Source: an uncultured Alistipes sp.
GTDB taxonomy: Bacteria; Bacteroidota; Bacteroidia; Bacteroidales; Rikenellaceae
DNA length: 64,000 nucleotides
Direction of reading: 5' to 3'
Assembly: GCA_947573795.1 (NCBI GenBank)
Contig: CANPHE010000006.1
Coordinates: 1-64,000, forward strand
Numbering within the stretch: the stretch's first letter is position 1; the number at the start of each line of letters is the position of its first letter. A program made the translations under genes and the position numbers. Shown here one piece after another: positions 41,344 to 55,134 of the stretch. The notes under the pieces were generated by a model. That model saw nothing but the letters and a program-made list of their open reading frames with translations. It searched no databases and had not been told where the DNA came from.

Positions 41344-42546
41344 TTATTCGGCTTTCGCGGCAACGGGTTGTTTTTCGGCCTCGGCGCATTGCTGCAAAAG
41401 GCGCCACAACTGGTAGAGACCGCGCGGAACGTGGAAGCAGCCCTTCCATTTGCCGCCCTTGAGCGGCAGCAGCACCTCGCCGCGGCGGTTGAGGTATCCG
41501 AACCATTCGGGATACTCGGTATCCTTGAAGTGCGACCACATATATGCGTCGAGCTTCTCGAACCACGCCAGACACTCCCGGTTGCCCGTCAGATGATAGC
41601 CCTTGAGCATGGCGATGGCCGATTCGAGGTGTACCCACCACAGTTTTTGGTCCCATTCGAGCTGCTGCTGGGGATGTCCGAGGCGGTCCATGAAGTAGAA
41701 AATGCCGCCGTACTGCTTGTCCCAGCCGTATTCGATCGTACGCAGAGCGATTTCGACGGCACGGTCGATCAGATCGCGGCGGCCCAGCCGCACGCCCATA
41801 TCCATGACGAACCACATCGCCTCGAGCGAGTGTCCGGGGTTGATCGTGCGTCCCTCGAACGAGTCGACGAGCGAATTATCCGCGGCCGAGACGTTTTCGA
41901 CGATCAGCCCCAGGTCCTTCTGGTAAAAAACGTCGAGAACCTCGTGCAGGCAGATGTCGATCGTGCTGTCGATCAGCGCCGGATCGATGAACTCCTCGAT
42001 TTCGAGCGCAAGATTGCAGAGGATCATCGGCAGGGCGAAATCCTTGATCGGACGCGTGCCGGGGTGGGCCTTGCACCATTTGCCTTTGGGATTGTCGCGC
42101 TTTTCGAGGATGCGGTCGAACGTACGCTTGGCGATGCGTGCGTACTCCTCGTTGCCCGAAGCCTTGGCCAGCTGGGCGAAAGCCATCGTGGCGAAGGTAT
42201 AGGAGAAGATGTTGTAGGGTTCGACGAGCGGCTGTCCCTCGCGCGTAAGCGAAAAATACCAGTCGTAGTTGCCGTCGTGGCCGTATTTGCGCAGGAACTC
42301 GCCGCCTTGCAGGGCGCAGGCGAGCCATTCGGGACGCTTCTCCACCTTGTTGCACAGCATCGAGAAAAGCCATACCTCGCGGCCCTGCAACCAGATGAAT
42401 TTGTCCGTGTCGTAGACGCTGCCGTCGCGATCGAGACAACTGAAATAGCCGCCGCATTCCTTATCCTGGGAGTGTTCGAGCCAGAAGGGCAATACGTTGT
42501 CGAAGAGTTCGGATTCGTATTTTTCAGCCAGTTGTTGGAAATTCAT
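41344..42546 (-). CDS. AGE-family sugar epimerase (NanE-like)
   Basis: A 400-residue (alpha/alpha)6-barrel epimerase/isomerase of the N-acylglucosamine 2-epimerase family. It has the family histidines and acidic residues in PGHSLEAMWFVMDMG, LWWVHLESAIAML and HFKDTEYPEWFGYLNR. In Bacteroides and Tannerella related proteins interconvert N-acetylmannosamine and N-acetylglucosamine during sialic acid use. Other members act on mannobiose or cellobiose. No signal peptide, so it acts in the cytoplasm. Context with an MFS sugar porter (21 bases upstream) and a secreted SGNH esterase fits HexNAc catabolism. Confidence 0.88.
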   Translation of the reverse strand: MNFQQLAEKYESELFDNVLPFWLEHSQDKECGGYFSCLDRDGSVYDTDKFIWLQGREVWLFSMLCNKVEKRPEWLACALQGGEFLRKYGHDGNYDWYFSLTREGQPLVEPYNIFSYTFATMAFAQLAKASGNEEYARIAKRTFDRILEKRDNPKGKWCKAHPGTRPIKDFALPMILCNLALEIEEFIDPALIDSTIDICLHEVLDVFYQKDLGLIVENVSAADNSLVDSFEGRTINPGHSLEAMWFVMDMGVRLGRRDLIDRAVEIALRTIEYGWDKQYGGIFYFMDRLGHPQQQLEWDQKLWWVHLESAIAMLKGYHLTGNRECLAWFEKLDAYMWSHFKDTEYPEWFGYLNRRGEVLLPLKGGKWKGCFHVPRGLYQLWRLLQQCAEAEKQPVAAKAE

Positions 42547-42567
42547 GTTATCCGTATATTTAAGGGG

Positions 42568-43962
42568 TTAATTTTTCCAGTATTTTTCGATCTCTTCGAG
42601 CGAGCGGCCCGTAGTTTCGGGCACGGCCCGCCACATGATGACGATGTAGGGAACGCACATCGCCGCGAAGAGGAAGAACGTTCCGGCAGGCGTCAGGTTT
42701 TCGAGCATCCACGGCGTGAGCTGGCCGATCAGATAGGTGCCCACCCAGAGCGAGAGCCCGGCGATCGACATGGCCAGTCCGCGCACCCGCGTAGGATACA
42801 TCTCCGAGAGGAGCACGAAGACCACGGCGCAGATCGACACGGCGCAGCAGAAGACGTAGCCCAGGAAGAAGACGAGCAGGAACGTATTCGGCAGTCCCCA
42901 TGCGGCTCCGACGAGGAAGTAGAGACCGATCGCGAGCAGCGAGACGATCATGCCCGAGACTCCCCAGTAGACCAGCTGCTTGCGGCCTACGCGGTCGATG
43001 ATCGCCAGCGCCAGGACGGTCGTAAGCATGTTCACCACGCCCACGAGCACCTGCGAAAAGAGCGAATCGCCGCTCGACAGTCCGGCGTTCTCGAAGATCG
43101 TGGGACCGTAGTACAACACGGCATTGACACCCATGAACTGCCCGAGAATGGCGATGAAGGCGCCGATCGCGACGGCACGCCGGATGCCGGGTTCGAGCAA
43201 AGCCCGCCACTGGGGTTCGTCGTTCTTCGTGAAGGTGGCGCGCACGGCGTCGATCTGAGCTTCGGCATCGGCCTGCACGGGATAGATGCGTTGCAGCACG
43301 CGACGGGCCTCTGCGTCGCGCTCGCGCAGCAGCAGCCACCGCGGACTCTCGGGGATGAAGAACAGGATGGCGAAAAAGAGCGCCGCGGGGAGCGTCTCGG
43401 CGCCGAACATGCCGCGCCACATCTCGTCGATCCAGATCTTCTGCATCGCCTCCGAAGCGTAATGCGCCGTCTCGGCCGAGCGGAGGATGGCGAAATTGAC
43501 CAGGTAGGCGGCCAGGAATCCGACCGTGATGGCCAACTGGTAGAGCGACACGAGCGATCCGCGCCAGCGCGGCACGGCCACCTCCGAGATATACATCGGG
43601 GAGACGATCGACACCACGCCGATGCCCACGCCGCCGATGATGCGGTAGACGATCAACTGCTGGAAATCGGAGCAGATCGCACAACCGACGGCCGAGACCG
43701 TGAACAGCACGGCCGAGACGAGCATCGTGCGCTTGCGGCCGAAACGGTCGCTCAGCACCCCGGCGACCGCCACGCCGGCGATCGAACCCACGAGGGCGCA
43801 GCCGACGAACCACCCCTGCTGCATAGCGTCGAGTCCGAATTGCGACGCCACGCCGGCGATCGTTCCCGAGATCACGGCCGTATCGTAGCCGAAAAGGATG
43901 CCTCCGATCGCGGCGACGACCGACAGGAAGACGATGTATCCCGTATTGGTTTGCGATTTCAT
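42568..43962 (-). CDS. MFS sugar porter
   Basis: A 464-residue 12-helix transporter of the sugar porter branch of the major facilitator superfamily. Signature pieces are GGILFGYDTAVISG, DRFGRKRTM, the mid-protein PESPRWLL and the closing VPETTGRSLEEIE. It probably imports a mono- or disaccharide across the inner membrane by proton symport. In Bacteroidota nan loci NanT is an MFS of a different branch, so the match to sialic acid is not assured. The ATG lies 3 bases after the DUF4434 stop, indicating tight coupling. Confidence 0.92.
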   Translation of the reverse strand: MKSQTNTGYIVFLSVVAAIGGILFGYDTAVISGTIAGVASQFGLDAMQQGWFVGCALVGSIAGVAVAGVLSDRFGRKRTMLVSAVLFTVSAVGCAICSDFQQLIVYRIIGGVGIGVVSIVSPMYISEVAVPRWRGSLVSLYQLAITVGFLAAYLVNFAILRSAETAHYASEAMQKIWIDEMWRGMFGAETLPAALFFAILFFIPESPRWLLLRERDAEARRVLQRIYPVQADAEAQIDAVRATFTKNDEPQWRALLEPGIRRAVAIGAFIAILGQFMGVNAVLYYGPTIFENAGLSSGDSLFSQVLVGVVNMLTTVLALAIIDRVGRKQLVYWGVSGMIVSLLAIGLYFLVGAAWGLPNTFLLVFFLGYVFCCAVSICAVVFVLLSEMYPTRVRGLAMSIAGLSLWVGTYLIGQLTPWMLENLTPAGTFFLFAAMCVPYIVIMWRAVPETTGRSLEEIEKYWKN

Positions 43963-43965
43963 AGG

Positions 43966-45033
43966 CTACTCGATCTCGAAATACTCCTTGTAACGGTTGT
44001 AGAGGTGCCCGGCCTGCAAATAGGCCGACTGGGGCGACATGAAGTGCGAGAATTCGAAGGTGATCGCCTTGTCGTACCCGGCGCGTTTGGCCGCTTCGAG
44101 TTTCAGGCGCAGCTTGTCGAACTTGATGGGCAGGAAATTGATGCGCATGTCGCGATCGAACGACTCGGCGTTGGTCCAGCACTTCATGCCGTATTTGTCC
44201 GCCAGGCGCTTGTTGATCGAGAAGAAAAGGTCCAGCTCGTCGTAGTCGATATGTCCGTCCTGGAAGGCGCAGGCGTCCACCACGTCGTGGATGCCGTCGA
44301 AAATCTCGTCCCATTCGCGTTCGTGCTCGTCGGCCGTCACGGCATTCTGGGCGTTCGATACGGCTTTCTTGCCGTCGATCCAGGGCGATATGAAGGTGGG
44401 CAGTCCGCCCGAAACCTCCTTGCACTGCTTGCCCATCGCGTGGAACGCGCCGATAGCCCCCCGGGTCGCGCGGCTGATCTCGCCGCTGATATACCAGCCG
44501 CCGAAGCTGCGGTATTTTTCGCCGTAGAGTTTCCAAACCTCGTCGATGACGTAGCGGTTATGCTCCACCTCGTGCGACATGTCCTGCGTATCCCAGTATT
44601 TGCCCGAATCGTAGAGCCCGAAGTAGAACTTCATGCCGTACTTCTCGGCCAGCCGCAGGAAAAGGTCCACCAGGTCGACCGAGGGTTTGTAGCAACCCTG
44701 CCCCAGCAGATGGGGCGAGGGATAGGTGATGAATTTGCGGTAGCCCGAGCGGATCATGATGACCGTATCGATGCCGATGGCCTTCATGTAGCGGAAATCG
44801 CGGTCCCACTCGCGCTCGCCCCAGTTCTGGTGGGGGATGTCGTGCGAAATTTCGTCGAGGAACGTGCCCGTGATGCGCAGGGCGTTGCCCTTGGGGACGA
44901 TCAGGTTCGCCGCTTCGGCGGCGGGGTCATAGGCGTCGTCCTCCTTGCCGCAGGCCGACAACAGCGGGGGCACGACCAGCGCCGAAGCTCCGGCCGCAAC
45001 TACTTTTTTCAGGAATTTTCTGCGTGTTTCCAT
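43966..45033 (-). CDS. DUF4434-type lipoprotein with twin-arginine signal
   Basis: A 355-residue protein beginning METRRKFLKK, a twin-arginine-like signal, followed by a lipobox (LLSAC, about residue 28). The rest is a TIM-barrel-like DUF4434 domain (ALRITGTFLDEISHDIPHQNW, then IGIDTVIMIRSGY, and WYISGEISRA, whose acidic residue is a candidate catalytic one). DUF4434 proteins occur in glycan loci and may be glycoside hydrolases, but activity has not been assigned. It lies between the GH20 gene and the MFS porter on the same transcript. Confidence 0.78.
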   Translation of the reverse strand: METRRKFLKKVVAAGASALVVPPLLSACGKEDDAYDPAAEAANLIVPKGNALRITGTFLDEISHDIPHQNWGEREWDRDFRYMKAIGIDTVIMIRSGYRKFITYPSPHLLGQGCYKPSVDLVDLFLRLAEKYGMKFYFGLYDSGKYWDTQDMSHEVEHNRYVIDEVWKLYGEKYRSFGGWYISGEISRATRGAIGAFHAMGKQCKEVSGGLPTFISPWIDGKKAVSNAQNAVTADEHEREWDEIFDGIHDVVDACAFQDGHIDYDELDLFFSINKRLADKYGMKCWTNAESFDRDMRINFLPIKFDKLRLKLEAAKRAGYDKAITFEFSHFMSPQSAYLQAGHLYNRYKEYFEIE

Positions 45034-45048
45034 CGTGCTTGCAAATGT

Positions 45049-46662
45049 TTAGTCCAGGAACCAGAATTCGTAGGTACCGTAGCGGTATCCGCGGGCCTTG
45101 TAGAGCGGCAGCATGGTGTCGCGGATGCGGCGGCGCAGGGTGTCGATGTCGCACTTCTCGCGGCTCCAGGCGATCTCGGCCGCGGCCGAGAGGCGGGGCA
45201 GCAGCATGTGCTGCACGTGGCCGAAGTCGGCGATGTACTCGGTCCACAGATTGGCCTGGATGCCCTTGATATGCTTGCACTCCGATTCGTTGAGTCCTTC
45301 GTAGGGATCGAACGAGTAGCATTTTTCGAGCGTCAGGCCGCTGTCGATGGCCAGCGGTTCGCCGTAGACGGCCTGCTCGCGCGTCTGCGAATAGTCGAGG
45401 TAGAGATATTGGTAAGGACACATGACGACGTCGTTGCCCTGCTTGGCGGCGGCGATGCCGCCTTCGGCTCCGCGCCACGACATGACCGTCGCGGTCGGCG
45501 TCACGCCGCCTTCCAGAATCTCGTCCCAGCCGATGATCTTGCGGCCTTTGCCGTTGAGGTATTTCTCGATGCGGGCCACCAGGTAGCTCTGCAACTGCGC
45601 CTCCTTTTCGAGTCCCAGCTCGCGCATGCGCTGCTGGCAGTGGGGACACTCCTTCCAGCTGGCGCGCGGAGCTTCGTCGCCGCCGATGTGGATGTATTCG
45701 CCGGGGAAGAGTTCGCAAACCTCGTCCAAGACGTTCTGGAGGAATTCGAACGTCGTCTCCTTGCCGACGCAGAAGATATCCTTGTTGACGCCCCACGTGG
45801 TCCATACTTCGTAACCCTCGCCGCGGCATCCGAGCCAGGGATAACTGGCCAGTGCGGCCAGTGCATGACCCGGCATCTCGATTTCGGGGATGATCGTCAC
45901 CTGGCGCTCGGCGGCATAGGCCACGATGTCGCGAATCTCGTCCTGGGTATAGTAGCCGCCGTGGGGCGTACCGTCGTATTTGCCCGTATGGGCGTAGAGG
46001 TGGCCGACATAGGTTTCGCGGCGCTGCGAGCCGACACGCGTCAGCTCGGGATATTTCCGAATCTCGATGCGCCAACCCTGGTCGTCGGTCAGATGCCAGT
46101 GGAAGGTATTGATCTTGTGGGCGCTGATGATGTCGATATAGGTTTTGACCTCATCGGCCGTGAAGAAGTGGCGGCAGCAATCGAGATGGGCACCGCGGTA
46201 GGCGAAACGCGGGGCGTCTTCGATCCGCACGGCCGGGATGCGCAGCTGCGCGGATTCTCCGGTCGCGGCGACGAGCAGCTGTTCGAGGGTCTGCAAGCCC
46301 CACCATACGCCCTTCACCGAGCCGCCCGCGAGGACGATCTCTTTGTCCGAGGTCGTATCGAGCGTGTAGGCCTCCTCGCCCAGCGCAGAGTCGATGCGCA
46401 GCTTCACGAAGGCTTTGCGCTCCGACGGAGCGATGCCCAGACCCGTGTAGCCGTCCTTGGCGATCCGGTCGACGAAAAGTTCGGCCAGGTGGCGCAGGGC
46501 GTCGTCGGAGGCCCCGATCGAGGCGTTCTGCGGAATGTCGAGCATGCGGCCCGTCTCCTGGACGGCGACCGGCTGGGGAATGATGTTCGTCCGGGCGGCT
46601 GCGCAGTGATGTACGGCCAGACCCGCGAGGAGCAACAGGGTTGCGATTGCGATACGTTTCAT
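45049..46662 (-). CDS. Beta-N-acetylhexosaminidase, GH20
   Basis: A 537-residue secreted GH20 enzyme (signal peptide ending HCAAA) that releases terminal beta-linked GlcNAc or GalNAc. An N-terminal GH20b domain (about 25-145) is followed by the barrel. The catalytic Asp-Glu pair is in IHIGGDEAPR (about residues 326-327). Other conserved parts are YRGAHLDCCRHFF, NTFHWHLTDDQGWRIEI and IIPEIEMPGHA. The mechanism is substrate-assisted through the 2-acetamido group. The 147-base gap upstream (46663-46809) is AT-rich and could hold an internal promoter or processing site, but no consensus box was found. Next to a NanE-like epimerase it supports HexNAc use. Confidence 0.93.
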   Translation of the reverse strand: MKRIAIATLLLLAGLAVHHCAAARTNIIPQPVAVQETGRMLDIPQNASIGASDDALRHLAELFVDRIAKDGYTGLGIAPSERKAFVKLRIDSALGEEAYTLDTTSDKEIVLAGGSVKGVWWGLQTLEQLLVAATGESAQLRIPAVRIEDAPRFAYRGAHLDCCRHFFTADEVKTYIDIISAHKINTFHWHLTDDQGWRIEIRKYPELTRVGSQRRETYVGHLYAHTGKYDGTPHGGYYTQDEIRDIVAYAAERQVTIIPEIEMPGHALAALASYPWLGCRGEGYEVWTTWGVNKDIFCVGKETTFEFLQNVLDEVCELFPGEYIHIGGDEAPRASWKECPHCQQRMRELGLEKEAQLQSYLVARIEKYLNGKGRKIIGWDEILEGGVTPTATVMSWRGAEGGIAAAKQGNDVVMCPYQYLYLDYSQTREQAVYGEPLAIDSGLTLEKCYSFDPYEGLNESECKHIKGIQANLWTEYIADFGHVQHMLLPRLSAAAEIAWSREKCDIDTLRRRIRDTMLPLYKARGYRYGTYEFWFLD

Positions 46663-46809
46663 GGTATGGGTTGTTTTCGTTTTAGAGGATTATATACAAT
46701 TCTACGGTTATGTGCTTCCAAGGAGCGCGCGGGCCGGAGCCTCGCCCCGCGAAGGCCCGAATTATGAAACAGTTAATTGTGCCATACTGTAAAGTTGCAT
46801 ATTGTTACC

Positions 46810-52190
<5,381 letters not shown>

Positions 52191-53030
52191 TTATTTTTTG
52201 ATCTTTTTACCGGCCTTGACTTCGCGCATGCCCATTTTCGAGAGCACCTCGCGGGCCTCAGCCGGTTCGTCGGTCGTGAGTTGGTCGACGCCCATGGCGA
52301 AAAGCGCCTCCATCTGCGCCGGATCGTCGACCGTCCAGGTATTGACGCTCATACCCAGCTTGCGGGCTTCGGGGTACCACGTAGGGTCGCTCAGCAGCGT
52401 TTCGCACCAGGTGCTCACGCCGTTCATACCCATCCGTGCGACCTCCTCCGGGCGGCGGTTGCTGCCCACGTACTGCACCGTGAAACCCGGAACGGAACGG
52501 GCCAACACGACGCTGGCGTTCGGGCTGAAGGTGAAGAACATCACACGCCGGGGCGAGAAAAGTCCGTGGGCCTTCAGGGTCTCGATGATCCGCGCGATGG
52601 CACGGTTCTCGATCTCGGCCGTGGAGTGGGTTTTCACTTCGAGAACCAGCATCGTCTTCGGGTGCCGCTTCGCCTGGGTCAGGAATCGGTCGAGCGTCGG
52701 GATGGGTTCGCCGTTCTTCAGCCGGTAATCCCGGAACTCGGCATAGGGGTATTGATCGATGCGCTTGCGGTCGATCGAGGAGTCGTGGAAGACGAGCAGT
52801 TCGCCGTCGGAGGTCATGTTGACGTCGAATTCGACGCCCCAGAACCCCGCTTTCTGGGCACTTTCGAGTGCTGCGAGCGAATTTTGGGCATATTCGCCCG
52901 CCTCGCAGTTCCAGTAGCCGCGGTGAGCCACGATGGCCGACGCTCCGGGCCGGGCGGCATGGCTCCAGGCGGCGGTCGCGACGGTCAGCACGGCCGCCAG
53001 CAGCGTCTTGGCGATGGTTGCAGGGGTCAT
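52191..53030 (-). CDS. Secreted glycerophosphodiester phosphodiesterase, paralogue 1
   Basis: A 279-residue GDPD with a signal peptide ending WSHAARP. Catalytic motifs are IVAHRGYW (His-Arg), GVEFDVNMT (ExD metal ligands) and LLVFHD (second catalytic His). GDPDs cleave glycerol-phosphodiesters of the type X-phospho-glycerol with a divalent metal. The lysine-rich tail (VKAGKKIKK) is shared with paralogue 2, to which it is very similar along its length. Its ATG shares one base with the paralogue 2 stop (53030), so the genes are tightly coupled. Possible substrates are glycerophosphate substituents on host or bacterial glycans. Confidence 0.92.
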   Translation of the reverse strand: MTPATIAKTLLAAVLTVATAAWSHAARPGASAIVAHRGYWNCEAGEYAQNSLAALESAQKAGFWGVEFDVNMTSDGELLVFHDSSIDRKRIDQYPYAEFRDYRLKNGEPIPTLDRFLTQAKRHPKTMLVLEVKTHSTAEIENRAIARIIETLKAHGLFSPRRVMFFTFSPNASVVLARSVPGFTVQYVGSNRRPEEVARMGMNGVSTWCETLLSDPTWYPEARKLGMSVNTWTVDDPAQMEALFAMGVDQLTTDEPAEAREVLSKMGMREVKAGKKIKK

Positions 53031-53875
53031 TATTTCTTGATCTTGATCTTTTTACCGGCTACGACCTCGCGCATGCCCATTTTCGAGAGCACCTCGCGGG
53101 CCTCCATCGGGTTGTCGGTCGTAAGCTGGTCGACACCCATTTCGAAGAGGGTTTCCATCTGGTCGGCGTTGTTGACCGTCCAGGTATTGACGCTCATGCC
53201 CAGCTTGCGGGCTTCGGGGTACCACGTGGCGTCGTCCAGCATCGTCTTGAACCAGGTATCCACACCGTTCATACCCAGCTCTGCGGCAACCTGTGCCGGA
53301 CGGCGGTCGCTGCCCAAGTACTGCACCGTGAAACCCGGAGCCGACTGGGCCAACACGCGGCTGGCGTTGGGCGAGAACGAGATGAAGATCACGCGTTTGG
53401 GCGAGAACAGTTTGTGGGCCTTCAGTTTCTCGATGCTCAGGGCGATGGCGCGGTTCTCGATCTCGTCCGTCGAGTGCCATTTCATCTCGAAGACAAGCAC
53501 CGTCTTGGGATATTTCTTCGCCTGTTCGAGGTATTGATCGAGCGTCGGGATGGGTTCGCCGTTCTCCAGGCGGTAGTCCTTGAATTCGGCATAGGGAGTC
53601 TGGTCGATGCGTTTGCCGTTGATATGGGCGTCGTGAAAGACGAGCAGCACGCTGTCGGCGGTCATGTTGACATCGAATTCGCTGCCCCAGAAACCGGCTT
53701 TCTGCGCGCTTTCGAGCGCTGCGAGCGAGTTGCGGGCGTAGCCGCCGGCTTCGCAGTTCCAGTAGCCGCGGTGGGCTACGATGGCGGAGGCTTTCTTCTG
53801 AGCCTGTGCCAGGGTTACGGTTGCCGCTGCCAGGACGGTAGCGAGGAGGGTTTTGGCGATCAGTGCGGTTTTCAT
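53030..53875 (-). CDS. Secreted glycerophosphodiester phosphodiesterase, paralogue 2
   Basis: A 281-residue GDPD, closely similar to its downstream neighbour, with a signal peptide ending TLAQAQ. It keeps IVAHRGYW, GSEFDVNMT, LLVFHD and the lysine-rich end (VVAGKKIKIKK), so both copies appear catalytic. ATG 53875-53873 was chosen because the preceding in-frame 36 codons have no homology and would overlap the upstream gene. This is a tandem duplication: the two proteins share long identical stretches (EARKLGMSVNTWTV; VLSKMGMREV) with changes mainly in loops, which hints at split substrate preference. Confidence 0.92.
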   Translation of the reverse strand: MKTALIAKTLLATVLAAATVTLAQAQKKASAIVAHRGYWNCEAGGYARNSLAALESAQKAGFWGSEFDVNMTADSVLLVFHDAHINGKRIDQTPYAEFKDYRLENGEPIPTLDQYLEQAKKYPKTVLVFEMKWHSTDEIENRAIALSIEKLKAHKLFSPKRVIFISFSPNASRVLAQSAPGFTVQYLGSDRRPAQVAAELGMNGVDTWFKTMLDDATWYPEARKLGMSVNTWTVNNADQMETLFEMGVDQLTTDNPMEAREVLSKMGMREVVAGKKIKIKK

Positions 53876-53880
53876 ATCGA

Positions 53881-55098
53881 TTACATTTTTGAAGCTTTGT
53901 AGGTTATGTTGATGACACGGGTCGGTTCGACGGCGGTGATGCGGAACGTGGGAGCCTGTTCCATGAAATAGGTGCTCAGCCACATGGAACGTTCGCCGTC
54001 CGATTCGAACTCCGTATGGATGTAGTCGCCCATCTCGACGCGGATCTTGCCTGCGAAACGGATGTGCAGACTACCGCCCGAGAGGAACTCCGAGGAGAGC
54101 TCCACGCCGGGTTCGAGCGTCTGCCCGGGAGCCAGATGCAGCACGGCATCCCGCTCGACGCCCGAGGTGCGGAAGTCGTCGAAACGCAGGTCGGCCGTCA
54201 GGTTGCAGAGGTTGCCGTTGTCGATCTCGTTGATGTCCCAGCCCGAAGCGGAGAAGTCGAAACCCATGTCGAGCAGCTTTTGGGTGTTCTGCGGCGGCTC
54301 GTAGCAACCGGCGAATCCGACGTAGCAGCCCACGTTGTGCACTTCGCGGGCGATGGTGCGGAGCTGCTCGTCCGTGAAGTCGCGGACATTGCCCATGCAG
54401 TAGAGATAGGGCGCGCCCATGTATTTGCAACGGTCGACAATCTGCTGGATGCTCTTGTAGGCATGGTACTCCAGGATGGGCCCCGAGAACTCCTCGCGCG
54501 TACCCCAGTAGAGGATGAAGTTCTCGCCCATGATCGAACGCGTAATGCGCACCTGTTCCTCGTCGGCGTGCGAGAGCAGCGGCGCGATGTTGTTGCGGCG
54601 GCACTCCAGGAGGAACTCCTCCATCGAGGTGATGCGGGTGCGGTATTTGGCGTAGCGCGAGCGGTAGCGGTAGTTGTTCATCAGCGTATCGAACGGCGTC
54701 TCGCGGATCACCACGTCGGCGGCCGAATTCCCGTCGAGGTCGGTGACCTGGTCGCCCAGGCAGCCCCTCACGCCATGCATGACGATGTATTTTCCGGGCG
54801 TGGCCGTGGCGTGGATGTTGGCCTCGATGATCTTGAAGCCCAGGCGTGCCGCGATCTGCACGTCGAAAACCGACTGGCAGGGGATGATCGGATCGCTGTT
54901 GGCGTAGATCTTGTCGATGAACAGATGGCTGTAATAGGGGCCTCCGAATTTGAAAGGCCAGTTGGCGTTCACGGCGCTCGACGTGTTCATGCGGATGCGC
55001 CGTTCGACCGCAGGGGTCAGGTTTTGCGCTGCGAGCGTCCCCGCCGTCGCCAAGGCGACGAGCAGGAATGCACAGCGAACGGATGCGTAAGGTTTCAT
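53881..55098 (-). CDS. GDPD-fold protein with altered active site
   Basis: A 405-residue secreted protein (signal peptide ending TLAAQN) whose first 270 residues resemble the PLC-like/GDPD TIM barrel (ARLGFKIIEANIHATATPG, then YIVMHGVRGCLGD). Compared with its two neighbours, the first His-Arg is not seen where expected (DPIIPCQSVFDVQ in its place) and ExD has become EAN, while the second His (VMHG) is kept. The C-terminal 120 residues are a beta-rich extension. Either the mechanism differs or the protein binds rather than cleaves. It ends 5 bases before paralogue 2 and probably belongs to the same set. Confidence 0.7.
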   Translation of the reverse strand: MKPYASVRCAFLLVALATAGTLAAQNLTPAVERRIRMNTSSAVNANWPFKFGGPYYSHLFIDKIYANSDPIIPCQSVFDVQIAARLGFKIIEANIHATATPGKYIVMHGVRGCLGDQVTDLDGNSAADVVIRETPFDTLMNNYRYRSRYAKYRTRITSMEEFLLECRRNNIAPLLSHADEEQVRITRSIMGENFILYWGTREEFSGPILEYHAYKSIQQIVDRCKYMGAPYLYCMGNVRDFTDEQLRTIAREVHNVGCYVGFAGCYEPPQNTQKLLDMGFDFSASGWDINEIDNGNLCNLTADLRFDDFRTSGVERDAVLHLAPGQTLEPGVELSSEFLSGGSLHIRFAGKIRVEMGDYIHTEFESDGERSMWLSTYFMEQAPTFRITAVEPTRVINITYKASKM

Positions 55099-55134
55099 AA
55101 CAGGGGGACTTGGTTCGTTCGGGTTACGGGAGGG

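Noticed and set aside
41344..46662. Calling this a complete sialic acid catabolic cluster
   Set aside because: Neither NanL lyase nor sialidase is present in the window, so only a partial resemblance can be claimed.
41368..46767. A 1799-codon open frame on the + strand, antisense to seven genes of the glycan locus
   Set aside because: It is a codon-bias shadow. The opposite strand carries full GH20, AGE, MFS and SGNH motifs, and the frame has no domain, signal or promoter. The same applies to long antisense frames at 16137-19733, 22740-26504, 26696-30676, 30871-34791 and 49764-53537.
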